64,000 nt of DNA from CAYNFP01 sp964396655 (GCA_964396655.1 CAYNFP010000005.1:1-64000), one strand, 5' to 3'; numbered from the stretch's first letter, positions 54,127 to 64,000 are shown. Notes: a model not told the origin generated them from the sequence alone. Made by a program: numbers and translations.

Positions 54127-55674
54127 TTACCACATTTTAAAAATTTTTAAAGGAAAAGTTTTCTTTTTAATTGACTCTGAAGATTCATATCCGTTTAACT
54201 TTGATACTTTTTCAACTTCTTCTTCTATTAATTCTTCACTATAACCTTCAGCCCTTCTTACATTACGAAGCATTTCTTTAAATTGTTCAGAATTAAGTCT
54301 TTTTGCTCTCATATATTTTTTATATTTATCACTATTATACTCTCCATCAAAGAATAACTTAAATTGTTCTAAAAGTTCATCATCTTCATTAGTAAGATAA
54401 TTTTTCACATAATCTTTTGGTTTTTTATTATTTCCATATAAATAATAGCTAAATAATATAGGATAACTGTCATATGGAAAAACTTTATGATAATCAATAA
54501 CAGGAATTAAAAAATATAAATATCTTGATAACCCCGTTTCTTTTTCCTCATTGCTATCATATGTTACATCTAATGCAAAAACTCCATGTATATTATATTT
54601 ATCATCATCAATCATTACTATATTTCTTGCATGATCATGTTTTGGAGGCATTATATATACTATTTCATCTAAAGACTTAACTACTTTATTTTGTTTTGCC
54701 AAAATAGAAGTTTTTTCAATTTTAATTCCTAATTCTTTTACTATTTGTTTTAAAAATATACTATAGCCAAAACAAACTATATCTCCAGTTTTGACAATTC
54801 CACTAAGACTTCTAGAATCCATTGGCCTTTCTTTATTTGCTCTATAATTAAATGATTTTACTAAATCATATGCATACATAAGTTGTTCAATAGGAGACAA
54901 CTTTTGACTTTTTATTAAATCTAAATAGTATTTTAAAGTGGCTTTAACTTCTAAATAATCATCTAGAATCATTAACTCACCTTCAAAAGAAACATAAATT
55001 TTGCCAACTTTATTCTTGAGTTCATTAAGAATTTTTGTTTTTTTATAATCTTCATCTTCCAAATTAATATATACTTCATTTATTTTAACGCCATTATTCA
55101 ATAATCTATTTATAACCAATAACTGGTCTTCAAGAGTTACATCTCTAAAAGAAATAATTCCTATTTCTTTGCAATACTTGCTTAATTCATCAACATATTT
55201 TTCATTATATGGAAAATCCAGAAATAATGATTCTATTCTTTTTATAGATAACTTATTTTGATATAAAAAATAATTATTACCTTCTGGTAATTGATATCTC
55301 GGATCTTCTGTTTCTATTTTAAACTTAAACATATCACAAACTTCTAACACATTTTCATCGACTGTTTTAAATCTTATAGTGTCTATAAGTGGAAAATATT
55401 CATAAATTTTATATAAAGTCTCTAAATCCAGATTACCTTCAGACTTAATAAGAAATAAAGAATGAAAATCTTTAAAAAAATCTAATGAAATTTGTTCTTT
55501 TCCTAAATCTATTATTTCTATTTTAGATTTATCTTTTAAATTTTCTAAAACAATTTTAAAACTATCAATATCTTTTATGTATAGTGATGAACCAGTAATA
55601 TCAAAATCACTATATCCATCAAATACTATATATTTACATTTTTCATTTAAAAGTTTTATTTGTTCTTCATTCAT
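54127..55674 (-). CDS. transglutaminase-like domain protein
   Basis: 515 residues. Residues about 250-390 form a transglutaminase/cysteine-peptidase-like domain with Cys in DIVCFGYS, His in DHARNIV and Asp in ALDVTYDS. The N-terminal 240 residues are repetitive alpha/beta (LRR-like) and the C-terminal 120 are charged helices. There is no signal peptide, so it should act in the cytoplasm. AAGGAAATAAT precedes the ATG. The substrate is unknown. Confidence 0.75.
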   Translation of the reverse strand: MNEEQIKLLNEKCKYIVFDGYSDFDITGSSLYIKDIDSFKIVLENLKDKSKIEIIDLGKEQISLDFFKDFHSLFLIKSEGNLDLETLYKIYEYFPLIDTIRFKTVDENVLEVCDMFKFKIETEDPRYQLPEGNNYFLYQNKLSIKRIESLFLDFPYNEKYVDELSKYCKEIGIISFRDVTLEDQLLVINRLLNNGVKINEVYINLEDEDYKKTKILNELKNKVGKIYVSFEGELMILDDYLEVKATLKYYLDLIKSQKLSPIEQLMYAYDLVKSFNYRANKERPMDSRSLSGIVKTGDIVCFGYSIFLKQIVKELGIKIEKTSILAKQNKVVKSLDEIVYIMPPKHDHARNIVMIDDDKYNIHGVFALDVTYDSNEEKETGLSRYLYFLIPVIDYHKVFPYDSYPILFSYYLYGNNKKPKDYVKNYLTNEDDELLEQFKLFFDGEYNSDKYKKYMRAKRLNSEQFKEMLRNVRRAEGYSEELIEEEVEKVSKLNGYESSESIKKKTFPLKIFKMW

Positions 55675-55727
55675 ATTATTTCCTTATTGTATATATTAAT
55701 TATATCATATTTATTTTATCTTTTTTG

Positions 55728-56073
55728 TTAGCAAAATTTCGTTAAACAATATTCAAGAAATATATCTTCTTCTGAGTTTTCATATTCTTCAGAAGTCACT
55801 TGAATATAATCATCAATTTTTAAATGTTTTTGATTCATTAAATCTTTTTTAGCTTTTCTTAATTCTTCTTTAGTATATATTCCTTTTATTATTTGTTGTT
55901 GTTCATCTGAATACCAATATACTTTAGCAAAATTAAATTTCTTCTTTTGAGTGAAGAAAAAAGAAATCTAAATGTTTTAATTCATCTGGAAATTCGGGAT
56001 CAAGTTCTTTTCCTCTTTTAGTAGTTGCTTGTTCAATAAAATAATTTAAATCTTCCCTAAATTTTTTATCCAT
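55728..56073 (-). pseudogene. frameshifted small gene, unknown function
   Basis: A gene starting at ATG 56073 (MDKKFREDLNYFIEQ) stops after about 47 codons at 55933-55935. The next frame continues without a gap as KKKFNFAKVYWYSDEQQQ to a stop at 55728. Removing one T from the run near 55963 joins them into a protein of about 114 residues. It may be a recent pseudogene, a sequencing error or a programmed frameshift. AGGA lies ten bases before the ATG. I do not recognise the family. Confidence 0.65.
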
Positions 56074-56175
56074 ATTAATAATTTCCTCATCAAATACTTT
56101 TCTATATTATTAATATACTATATTTTTGTTTGTTATTAATAGAAAACGAATAAAATTTTACATAAATTATACAAA

Positions 56176-56202
56176 TAAAAAACTGATTTAAAATCAGTTT
56201 TA
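56176..56202 (-). terminator. terminator of the type IV secretion cluster
   Basis: The stem AAAACTGATTT/AAATCAGTTTT is followed on the minus strand by a T run. It lies just after the virD4-like stop. Confidence 0.75.
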
Positions 56203-56210
56203 TTTGTTAT

Positions 56211-58430
56211 TTATTCATCGAAGAAATCATCAAAGAAATCATCATCTTTTACATTATCATTAACTATTATACTATCAACATCAACATTTATTTTAGGCTT
56301 TTCTGTTTCTTCTTCAGAAACTTCTTCAACTTCATTTAATGGTTGTTGTTGTTTTGCTTCTTTTTGTCTTTTTATTTCTTCTTTAAAATCTTCTATTTTT
56401 TGATTTAGCTTTTCATTATTTATTTCTTTTGGTTTATCTTCTTCAATTTGCTTATTAGCTTCTTCTTTTTCTTTTGCTTCTTCTGCTTCAATTTCAGCTA
56501 TTTTAGCATCTATTTTCTTAGATAACTCATCAAAATTTATTGAACTAGGCATTCCCCCACCTATTCCAGGCATACTGCTTGGAGTAGTTGGATTTGCTGG
56601 TGGCATTTGGTTCATAAATGGATTAAATCCTCCAGGCATTCCACCACCAAAACCACCAAAGCCTCCAGGCATTGCATTAAAGTCCGGTAATCCTTGTTCT
56701 GCTCTTTTTTGGTTAACAAATTCTTTCAAATTGAAAACTGCAACTTGCTTAAATTCTCTTTTAGGAAGTGGAGTTGCTTCATAACTACAATTCCATGCAT
56801 TTTCTTTAACTAATTCATAATCAGGAGTAAATTTACTCTTAAATGGATGAGATCTCATTCTTTTTATTAAAAATTCAAATTTACCCATATGTTGAAGATC
56901 ACTTATAGAAACTAAAGGTCTTATAGGTTCTGCAGGCATTCCTTCTTTTGCTTTTTTAGGTTTAGCATCTCCACATAATCTTGAAATTTCATCTAAAGCT
57001 TTTAATTCGGTTGTTAATAAGAAATGTAGGTTACAGTTACCTTTAATGGTTTCTGCCATATCAGCGCCATATACTAAATTTAATTGAGCAAAGTTTTGAA
57101 TAATAAATGTAAATCTCATATTTCTACTACGAGATGCTGTAATCATAGAATCAACATCTTTTAAAGGTGGCATATTAGCAAACTCATCAAGCAAGAAGTT
57201 TGTTCTTATAGGAAGTTTTCCTCCTTCACAACCTTGAGCTACATCTATTAAACTTTCATAAATTTGTTTAACAAGGATTGTTGCTAAAGCATGATAAGTT
57301 TTCTTTTCATCATGTATCATCATAAATAATGCAGTTTTTTCTTTTCCTATTTTAGAAAATTCAAAATCTGAGTGACTTAACATTTCACTTAAAATTTCAC
57401 GTGAAGAAAATATTCTTGTCTTTGTTCTAAAGGTTGATAAAACACCTGCTTTTGTATCTTGAGCTGTTGTAATAATAGCAGAAGCAGATATATATGCAGG
57501 AGACATTTCTCCTTTTAAAGTAAAGTACTCTTTATCATATGTGCTTCTTCCAACTCTTTCTTCACCTTGAGTTGCCATTAAATTTATACTATTAATATTT
57601 ATTTCTTCTTCTTTAGCATCTTCAAATAAACCAATTGCTAGTCCTGTAAAATAGTCTCTTGAAGCATTTTCCCAAAATGGTTCACCTTTACTATTAGGAT
57701 CAATCAATATATTTTGTCCTAAGTCTTCAAGAAGTTCCCAAGCTTTATCTTGTTTACCTTCTTTATAAAATCTATATGGTAAAGTAAATGGATTCCAAGC
57801 ATTTCCTTCCAAAGGACTTCTGAAGTTTAATAATATAATATTATACCCTTGTTCTTTTAATAAAGCTCCGGTTTTTCTATAAATTTCACCTTTGGGATCG
57901 GTAATAATCATACTTTCTCCAGCCTTAGCTAGAATTCTTGCTGTAGGTAATATACCACATTCAGTTTTACCACTACCAGTAGAACCTATAATTAATGTAT
58001 GATCTTCTCCGTTATTTACATAAGCTTCTTTTTTATTTAGTATAAAAGGAACTCCACCAGCTTCATATTTATTATCTTTTAAACTTACTTTTTTTATTCC
58101 AGACCATTTTTTAACATCTTTTTCATCAGCCATTTTTTCATAGCCTTTTTCTTCTTTTTCTTTAGATGTGAATCCAAATCCTTTATCTCTTTGAATAAGA
58201 AAGTTTGAAACTTTCATAATTGAAGCTGTTAAAGCAGCAGCATAAAATAAAATTGTTGTTAAAAAGAATCGTTTTCCAAAAGCTGGTAAAGGATTTAATC
58301 CCCAAAAATATGCTTCTGTTGAAAAATAATGTATATTTAAAACCGCTATTGCAACTATATACAATAAAAATACACAATATATTAAGAATTTTACCATATC
58401 CTCTGGTTTTGCTCTAAATAGTAATTTCAT
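56211..58430 (-). CDS. VirD4/TraG-like type IV coupling protein
   Basis: 739 residues. Two N-terminal membrane helices (about 13-33 and 55-75) are followed by an ATPase with Walker A IGSTGSGKT (149-156), ITDPKGEIY, Walker B FLLDEFANMP (about 420) and IIQNFAQL. The C-terminal 170 residues are Gly/Met/Pro-rich, then a charged coiled-coil stretch and an acidic DDFFDDFFDE tail, probably for substrate or partner binding. GAGGTG precedes the ATG. Confidence 0.93.
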   Translation of the reverse strand: MKLLFRAKPEDMVKFLIYCVFLLYIVAIAVLNIHYFSTEAYFWGLNPLPAFGKRFFLTTILFYAAALTASIMKVSNFLIQRDKGFGFTSKEKEEKGYEKMADEKDVKKWSGIKKVSLKDNKYEAGGVPFILNKKEAYVNNGEDHTLIIGSTGSGKTECGILPTARILAKAGESMIITDPKGEIYRKTGALLKEQGYNIILLNFRSPLEGNAWNPFTLPYRFYKEGKQDKAWELLEDLGQNILIDPNSKGEPFWENASRDYFTGLAIGLFEDAKEEEININSINLMATQGEERVGRSTYDKEYFTLKGEMSPAYISASAIITTAQDTKAGVLSTFRTKTRIFSSREILSEMLSHSDFEFSKIGKEKTALFMMIHDEKKTYHALATILVKQIYESLIDVAQGCEGGKLPIRTNFLLDEFANMPPLKDVDSMITASRSRNMRFTFIIQNFAQLNLVYGADMAETIKGNCNLHFLLTTELKALDEISRLCGDAKPKKAKEGMPAEPIRPLVSISDLQHMGKFEFLIKRMRSHPFKSKFTPDYELVKENAWNCSYEATPLPKREFKQVAVFNLKEFVNQKRAEQGLPDFNAMPGGFGGFGGGMPGGFNPFMNQMPPANPTTPSSMPGIGGGMPSSINFDELSKKIDAKIAEIEAEEAKEKEEANKQIEEDKPKEINNEKLNQKIEDFKEEIKRQKEAKQQQPLNEVEEVSEEETEKPKINVDVDSIIVNDNVKDDDFFDDFFDE

Positions 58431-58483
58431 TTACACACCTCATATTCAAAATAATTATACTATATTATTAATTTTTCTTCAAT

Positions 58484-59308
58484 TTATTCTTCAACTATTT
58501 CAACATTTTCTATTTCAATAATTTGATACTTAAAATCCAAATCTAGTTGGGTTTCTTTAAATTTTACAATTTTATGTTTTACACTTATAGGAATATTTAG
58601 AATAAATTCATCATTTATATAACTATATCTTTTATCAATTATTAAATTTTTTAATTCTTTTAAATTAGAATTTGATAAATTAGAATCATATCCATACATA
58701 TAAAAATCCATAACAAAATAATCTTTTTCTTTAGATAATGAATTAACCCCAATTACATATTTATCTTTATCAATTATATTTTTTGGTAATGAAATGTATA
58801 CTTTTCCATTATAAGAAACACCAATTTTTTGAAATTCAAAATATTTTTCTATGTCAAAACTTTTTAAATTAATATTATATAATTTTTTTAATTTTTCTAA
58901 TAAAGTTGATTCTTTAATATAAAATGATACTCTATCAGAATTAAACATATCATTTTTTGATTTCAAAATGTTATACTTATCTGAATCTATAGATTTTAAA
59001 TCCAAGGAATCAATATTATACATAGTTAATATTGATTCTTTAGATAAGTTTCCTATTTCTTCGTCTGTTAATTCCGAAGATTTTTTATCTAATAATAAAT
59101 ATTTATAAAAATATTTATCTTTAACCATTCTTTTTCTTATTACTTCACTATCTTTATTTATATATTTATTAAAATTAATATACCTGTAATCATTTGTAAA
59201 ATATAAAATAAAAGCTGCTAAAATTAAGGAAATTAAAACCACAATTAAAATTATTTTTAATCCAAACTTCAAGTCATTGCTTTGATTTTTTTTAGCTTTA
59301 ATCTTCAT
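58484..59308 (-). CDS. hypothetical membrane-anchored protein of the T4SS cluster
   Basis: 274 residues, not recognised. One N-terminal membrane helix (about 16-38) with a basic cytoplasmic end is followed by an outside domain rich in Lys, Asp and Tyr. AAGGAGGAAC precedes the ATG. Its place between virD4 and the cell-wall hydrolase suggests a structural role in the channel. Confidence 0.7.
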   Translation of the reverse strand: MKIKAKKNQSNDLKFGLKIILIVVLISLILAAFILYFTNDYRYINFNKYINKDSEVIRKRMVKDKYFYKYLLLDKKSSELTDEEIGNLSKESILTMYNIDSLDLKSIDSDKYNILKSKNDMFNSDRVSFYIKESTLLEKLKKLYNINLKSFDIEKYFEFQKIGVSYNGKVYISLPKNIIDKDKYVIGVNSLSKEKDYFVMDFYMYGYDSNLSNSNLKELKNLIIDKRYSYINDEFILNIPISVKHKIVKFKETQLDLDFKYQIIEIENVEIVEE

Positions 59309-59324
59309 TGTTCCTCCTTCAAAC

Positions 59325-59978
59325 TTATATTTTATTTATTTTTTTAAATCTTTTTATATAAATTAATATTACTAAAACAATTAATAAAATAGTTGATGAA
59401 TATATTAAATATTTAACATTATTATTTTTTTCTTTAAATATTTTAAATTCTATATTATTTAAATCATTATTAAGTTTCCAAGTATAAGAATTATTTGAAT
59501 TTTTAGTTGCATTCGAATTAACTTCTATTTTATTATTAGTTTTTATATTAATTTCTTCTATACCTTTGCTTAGACAATTGAATTTACCATAAGCTTTAAC
59601 ATAATAATATTTTGAAGTTTCTTCAGTATAAAAATTGCTAAAACAGTTATTAATATATTTTGAATTATTAAATTCAGCAAATGTGTATGTATATGATAAT
59701 TTTACTGTAGATATATCAGCTGAATTAATTTCTTTTTTATAAAGTTTCTTTTCATCATTTACTGCAAAAATATCACCATATACCAAAGATCTCTCTATAT
59801 ATTCACCATCATCATCTTTTTTTATTTTTTCTAATTTGCTGTATATATTTTCATCAAAAGTAAAGAGTATTTTTTCTGAAAAATCTCCATTATTTATTTC
59901 TAAATTATATTGAGCTTTCCATCCACAACAAAATAGTATCGATACAACCATTAATGCTAATATTTTTTTATTTTTCAA
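59325..59978 (-). CDS. hypothetical exported protein with C-terminal anchor
   Basis: About 217 residues. An N-terminal signal segment ends near FCCGW (the Cys pair could be lipidated), an extracytoplasmic beta-rich domain follows, and a C-terminal membrane helix (about 190-210) is followed by basic residues. The start is probably TTG at 59978, seven bases after GGTGAT; no ATG is suitable. The gene overlaps the end of the hydrolase gene's region by a few bases before the start, showing tight coupling. Confidence 0.65.
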   Translation of the reverse strand: MKNKKILALMVVSILFCCGWKAQYNLEINNGDFSEKILFTFDENIYSKLEKIKKDDDGEYIERSLVYGDIFAVNDEKKLYKKEINSADISTVKLSYTYTFAEFNNSKYINNCFSNFYTEETSKYYYVKAYGKFNCLSKGIEEINIKTNNKIEVNSNATKNSNNSYTWKLNNDLNNIEFKIFKEKNNNVKYLIYSSTILLIVLVILIYIKRFKKINKI

Positions 59979-59983
59979 AAATA

Positions 59984-62557
59984 TCACCTACCATATCCTA
60001 CTATTGTTTTATCATTTAAAGACTTTGTTGATTCACATACACCATTAGTTCCACAATCACCTGTGTTTCCATGTATATATGTTACAGAATCTCCATTTAC
60101 AGCAGAAACTATTCCTATGTGCCTCCAACAAGTATCTGATTTTGCTGGAAGATTTCCATTTCCTGTATAACCACAAGATGAACCAGCAAATATTACTATA
60201 TCTCCAGTTTTAGGACTATCTTCACATCCATAATTTCCAGTTTCATCATACCAATATTTTGAAGAACAAAATCTATTGTTATTTTTAAAATAAGTCAAAA
60301 ATGTTGAAACTGAAGAAGATCTTTGTGTTATTCCCGTTCCTGGAGTTAAATCTAATATATATGAAACAAATTTTGCACACCACGAACTATAACTACCATC
60401 ATCATATTCGGTTATTGGAAAATAACTTGTCATTTGTTCTCTAGTAAACCCAACAAATTGTCTAGCATTAGCAATTAATTGTCCTACAGGTCTACAAGTA
60501 ACCAATTTAGCATTAGCATAATTTTTACCATTACCTTTACTGTACGTCCTAATGTAATTAGAATCAAGTATATTTACATATGACAATCCCATATCTCCCA
60601 TAATTTTAATTGTATTTTGCAATTTAGAACCATATTCTGCAAATACTATTTTTGATGTTTCTGAATTTACAAGTAATTGAGTTTTTATACCATTGTAAGC
60701 TAAATCTATATGATCTTTTTTATTTCCATTCACATAACCTACATTATATTTAGTATTATTATAAGATTGAAAACATTCTCCGGTTTTAACAAGAAATTCA
60801 GTCCCATTAATTAATTTTGTACTATTTCTTTGAATTGAATTCAATAAATATGTTTGTGCTATTAACATTTGAAATTTTACAGATTCAACTGGATAATAAT
60901 TACCGCTTATTTCTGTTTCAGATATTCCGCTTAAATATTGTTGCAATGTAATTGCTTCTTTAGCAACATATCTTTCTTCTCCATTTATAGTTTGAACTGT
61001 ATAACCTCCAGGTAACATTACACTAGGATCATACCCTTTATTATTACATATTGTTAATCTAATATTTTTTTCTGTAGAACCATTTTCTAGCATGTTACAA
61101 ATAGTTTCATCGTCAAAACTTTCAATATTTTCTAAATTAGTTATAACACCATTTTCAAATGAACCTCCAGAAGGCCTTAAATTTCCGTTACTACAATTAC
61201 AAGATTCTTCAGAAGGACACGCTAAATCTTTAGTTTCTATTGCAACTGATACTCTAGCATTAGTGTCTACCATTGTTGGAATTTCATCTAAACCATATAT
61301 TTTATTTATAGCCGTTTCGTAACTTTTTATTGATACTAAAGAATTGGTTATCGTACCAAAAACATCAAATTGATTTTCTTTTAAAGTACCTTCATCAAAA
61401 GCTTTTTTATAATTTGGAAAAGTATTATATATAAAACCATCTTTGTATGTATATACTATAGGGTCATCAGAAACATAATCATAAACATTCAATATTGTTC
61501 CAGTTAATAAACTTTTTAAGTTAAGCAAAAAATCTTGACTTTCTTTTTTATAAATTTGAATTTCTTCTTGCCCAATAGTTAAAGTATTGCTAATCGTATT
61601 TACTGTTTGATTATCTTCATTAGTATTAATATCATCTAAATTAATATTATACTTATCTAAATTAATTTTAATATTATAATATTCATCATCATACCATTTT
61701 TTATAACATTCATCACATATATAATTTATACTTTTATTATGATTATATGACATTTCATAAAAAGCTGCAGCTTGTGATCCGTACAACAAATAAACCATAT
61801 ATTTTTCTCTACTAAAGGTTGCATTAAAATAATAATTTCTTACACATTTTTTGCCGTTTTGTGCATCTGTTGTACTGGCTCCATCTTTAATTTCTACTCC
61901 AGTTGAAGTACATTTGGTACTTTCACAATTATAATACCAAAAACCTTCAGTAAGTATCATATTATTTACCATTTCATCAATATCGGTAGGTTTGATTATT
62001 CCATCTTTTACTATATCTGCAAGAACTTCCATAGGTTGTCCAGCATCAATTGCTTTTTCTCCCTCAACTCTTGGTTGAGAAGAATAACCATATATTATTG
62101 TAGAAACAGCTAAACCAGGACTTAATTCTAAATCAAAACCTTGTAAATTATATAATACTTCGTGTTTTCTTATACTGTCTTTTACTAAAGCAACTACTTC
62201 ACATTGATGATTGATTCCGGGAGCTAAATTAGAAACTATAGAATCCCAAACTCCACCAATCCAAGTATCAGAGCTGTTAATGTAACAATTTCCAAAATCA
62301 AAATCCGGATCTTGCATTTCTTCAAGTGTTAAATCTTTATATTCGCCACTTGTAAACATTTTTTCAAATACTCCAGATAATGTAGAAAATGCAGTAAAAA
62401 TTAATTGCATTAAAACAACAATAACTACAATAAAACCTATTACTAATATTGCATATAAAGAAACGGTAGCTAATGTACCGCTCATAGCTGGATTTTTTTT
62501 AATAAAATTTAATATTTTCTTAAAAAATGAAGTTTTATCACCATTGCCGTTTTCCAT
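59984..62557 (-). CDS. T4SS-associated cell-wall hydrolase with CHAP domain
   Basis: 857 residues. One membrane helix (about 30-55) is followed by a long outside region. Around residues 530-580 a segment (KEAITLQQYLSGISETEI, FQMLIAQTYLL) resembles the SpoIID/LytB domain. The C-terminal 140 residues are a CHAP domain with catalytic Cys in SSWCAKFVSYIL and His in WRHIGIVSAV. It probably opens peptidoglycan for the secretion channel, the VirB1 role. It is rich in Cys, which is unusual. AGGAG precedes the ATG. Confidence 0.85.
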   Translation of the reverse strand: MENGNGDKTSFFKKILNFIKKNPAMSGTLATVSLYAILVIGFIVVIVVLMQLIFTAFSTLSGVFEKMFTSGEYKDLTLEEMQDPDFDFGNCYINSSDTWIGGVWDSIVSNLAPGINHQCEVVALVKDSIRKHEVLYNLQGFDLELSPGLAVSTIIYGYSSQPRVEGEKAIDAGQPMEVLADIVKDGIIKPTDIDEMVNNMILTEGFWYYNCESTKCTSTGVEIKDGASTTDAQNGKKCVRNYYFNATFSREKYMVYLLYGSQAAAFYEMSYNHNKSINYICDECYKKWYDDEYYNIKINLDKYNINLDDINTNEDNQTVNTISNTLTIGQEEIQIYKKESQDFLLNLKSLLTGTILNVYDYVSDDPIVYTYKDGFIYNTFPNYKKAFDEGTLKENQFDVFGTITNSLVSIKSYETAINKIYGLDEIPTMVDTNARVSVAIETKDLACPSEESCNCSNGNLRPSGGSFENGVITNLENIESFDDETICNMLENGSTEKNIRLTICNNKGYDPSVMLPGGYTVQTINGEERYVAKEAITLQQYLSGISETEISGNYYPVESVKFQMLIAQTYLLNSIQRNSTKLINGTEFLVKTGECFQSYNNTKYNVGYVNGNKKDHIDLAYNGIKTQLLVNSETSKIVFAEYGSKLQNTIKIMGDMGLSYVNILDSNYIRTYSKGNGKNYANAKLVTCRPVGQLIANARQFVGFTREQMTSYFPITEYDDGSYSSWCAKFVSYILDLTPGTGITQRSSSVSTFLTYFKNNNRFCSSKYWYDETGNYGCEDSPKTGDIVIFAGSSCGYTGNGNLPAKSDTCWRHIGIVSAVNGDSVTYIHGNTGDCGTNGVCESTKSLNDKTIVGYGR

Positions 62558-62576
62558 AAGTTACTCCTAAAATAAA

Positions 62577-64000
62577 TTATAATCCTCCACCACTACCAAA
62601 TGACTCCAATTCTTGAGGTGTAGCAATTACACTCATTTTCATTCTTCTTGAACCACATACAAATAGTGCTTCTCCTTGATTAAATCTTTTGATTGAATCT
62701 ATTTCTTGATCATTTAAATCTATTAATTTTGCTAAATCTTCAGTGGCTTGTTTTTTAAGGCCCATAACTACATAATAAGAGGCATTATCAAATATTGCTT
62801 TACCATGAACTAAAACTTCTGGAGAAGCAAAATCTGTAGGTTGTTGGGTAATTATAATTGTTCCAGTATTATATTTTCTGCTTCTTCTTTGAACTTGAGC
62901 TAAGAATTCAGCTCCTAAAGTATTTCTATCTGCAAGTAAAACGTGAGCCTCATCTACCATAAGAATCGTATTTGTATCTTTATCTAATGTTAATCCCCAC
63001 GCATATTTTAATATATTAAAGAATAATGCATTTCTAATATTTGCATCTGAATTCATTACTTCTCTTATATTGAATACTATAAAATCACTACTTGCTTCAA
63101 TTGTTGTATGACCAGTAAAATAATATCTTAATTCTTTTGTTAATGGTCTTACCTTTAATTCAAGTCTTTCCATTATATCTCTTTCATGAGTTTTTTCAGT
63201 CATTGAAAGAAGTCTACCTTTCACTGTTGCATAAACATCATCAAATGTTGGGAAGTTATTAGAAGTAAATTTACTAAAATCTGTATTTTCATCTATTTTA
63301 TATCTTTTATATGTATCTTGAACAACTTCACTAAATAATGTTAAAACATCTTCTTCTATATCAGGAGAATAATATTTCATAAATGCTTTTAAATTTTGTA
63401 ATGATCTAGTTAAAATGGTATAACTCATACCTGCTTGAATTTCTTCTTCATCAGCATCAGGTATAACTTCTAATGGATTTATCATACCATAAGCTCCACC
63501 CTTACCCAAACTTATAAAGTCTCCTCCATAAAGTCTAGCCATATCTTCAAGTTCACCTTCTGGATCTATAGCAACTATTTTATGACCATTTCTTATATTA
63601 CTTCTAAGTAATAACTTAGCAGTAACAGATTTACCACTACCAGAAGTACCAAGAATAATCATATTAGCATTATTTCTATTAAATTCTTTTTTAATTTGAT
63701 ATAAGAATTGATTAAATAATATTATACCTCCAGAAAAGTCTGCTCCAAGTAAGCAAGATAATCCCGGATCTTTAATACTATTAAATATAAACGGATACAT
63801 ACCAGCCATTGTAACTGAAGGTATTGGAGTACCAATTCTATCTTCAATATCATTTTTAGGGAAAATTGCAAGAGCACTTTTTAATATCTTTTCTTGTTCA
63901 AATCTTAGTACTGTAGCTCTCATACCCATAGCATCCATATAATTTCTAACTTGTATTTTCTTTTTCTCTAATTCATCTTGACTATCAGCCATAAGCATTA
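62577..64000 (-). CDS. VirB4-like type IV secretion ATPase (partial, runs off the window)
   Basis: At least 473 residues are visible; the N terminus lies beyond position 64000, since VirB4 proteins are usually 650-800 residues. Walker A LGTSGSGKSVT, IDPEGELEDMA, Walker B ILMVDEAHVLL and IITQQPTDF are present. It powers pilus or channel assembly. It is 19 bases upstream of the hydrolase gene. Confidence 0.93.
   Translation of the reverse strand, partial: MLMADSQDELEKKKIQVRNYMDAMGMRATVLRFEQEKILKSALAIFPKNDIEDRIGTPIPSVTMAGMYPFIFNSIKDPGLSCLLGADFSGGIILFNQFLYQIKKEFNRNNANMIILGTSGSGKSVTAKLLLRSNIRNGHKIVAIDPEGELEDMARLYGGDFISLGKGGAYGMINPLEVIPDADEEEIQAGMSYTILTRSLQNLKAFMKYYSPDIEEDVLTLFSEVVQDTYKRYKIDENTDFSKFTSNNFPTFDDVYATVKGRLLSMTEKTHERDIMERLELKVRPLTKELRYYFTGHTTIEASSDFIVFNIREVMNSDANIRNALFFNILKYAWGLTLDKDTNTILMVDEAHVLLADRNTLGAEFLAQVQRRSRKYNTGTIIITQQPTDFASPEVLVHGKAIFDNASYYVVMGLKKQATEDLAKLIDLNDQEIDSIKRFNQGEALFVCGSRRMKMSVIATPQELESFGSGGGL

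Overview
The window is AT-rich DNA (well under 35% GC by eye) from a Firmicutes-type bacterium, most likely the Bacilli or an early-branching relative of the Mollicutes. Supporting signs are AGGAGG and GGTGA ribosome binding sites, short intergenic gaps, and Bacillus-like single genes (yutD, yunB, gerQ, cse60, walJ-rlmH, rplI-dnaB). TGA is used as a stop and Trp is encoded by TGG, so the mycoplasma genetic code does not apply. Several genes belong to sporulation families (YunB, GerQ, Cse60, SpoVB-like, a YutH/CotS-like protein), so the organism forms spores or descends from a spore former.

Layout. 1-1330: a tRNA operon on the minus strand with eleven tRNAs. Its tRNA-Tyr gene is split in the anticodon by a 291-nt group I intron. 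1.3-35.9 kb: mainly core genes. These include an S1-domain protein, the sporulation-related genes, a NatAB-like ABC exporter, PduL, a HipA-like kinase with an overlapping small gene, LemA, uracil-DNA glycosylase, RlmH, WalJ, an M23 endopeptidase, DnaB, L9, a SpoVB-like flippase, a two-component system, a kinase/phosphatase gene pair, a radical SAM protein and an ArsR-controlled permease operon.

36-50.6 kb: an accessory island rich in defence-like genes. It holds a 961-residue RelA/SpoT-domain protein, a decayed PHP-domain (TrlF-like) gene, a 3' fragment of a tRNA-Lys(CTT) gene that looks like an old integration site, a type I restriction-modification operon, a PD-(D/E)XK-like protein, and an RnlAB-type toxin-antitoxin operon. 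In that operon RNase HI is fused to the RnlA-like toxin, and a TPR plus cold-shock-like protein is encoded upstream. A probable free-standing small RNA with its own promoter and terminator marks the right border.

50.7-55.7 kb: core genes again (YebC/PmpR, a DUF1292-like protein, RecG, a transglutaminase-like protein), followed by a frameshifted small gene. 56.2-64.0 kb: a minus-strand type IV secretion cluster (VirD4 coupling protein, two membrane proteins, a SpoIID-like/CHAP cell-wall hydrolase, and VirB4, which runs off the window end).

The strongest unusual observations are the tRNA-Tyr group I intron, the RNase HI-RnlA fusion with a recognisable RnlB partner, and the large RelA/SpoT protein of unknown function.
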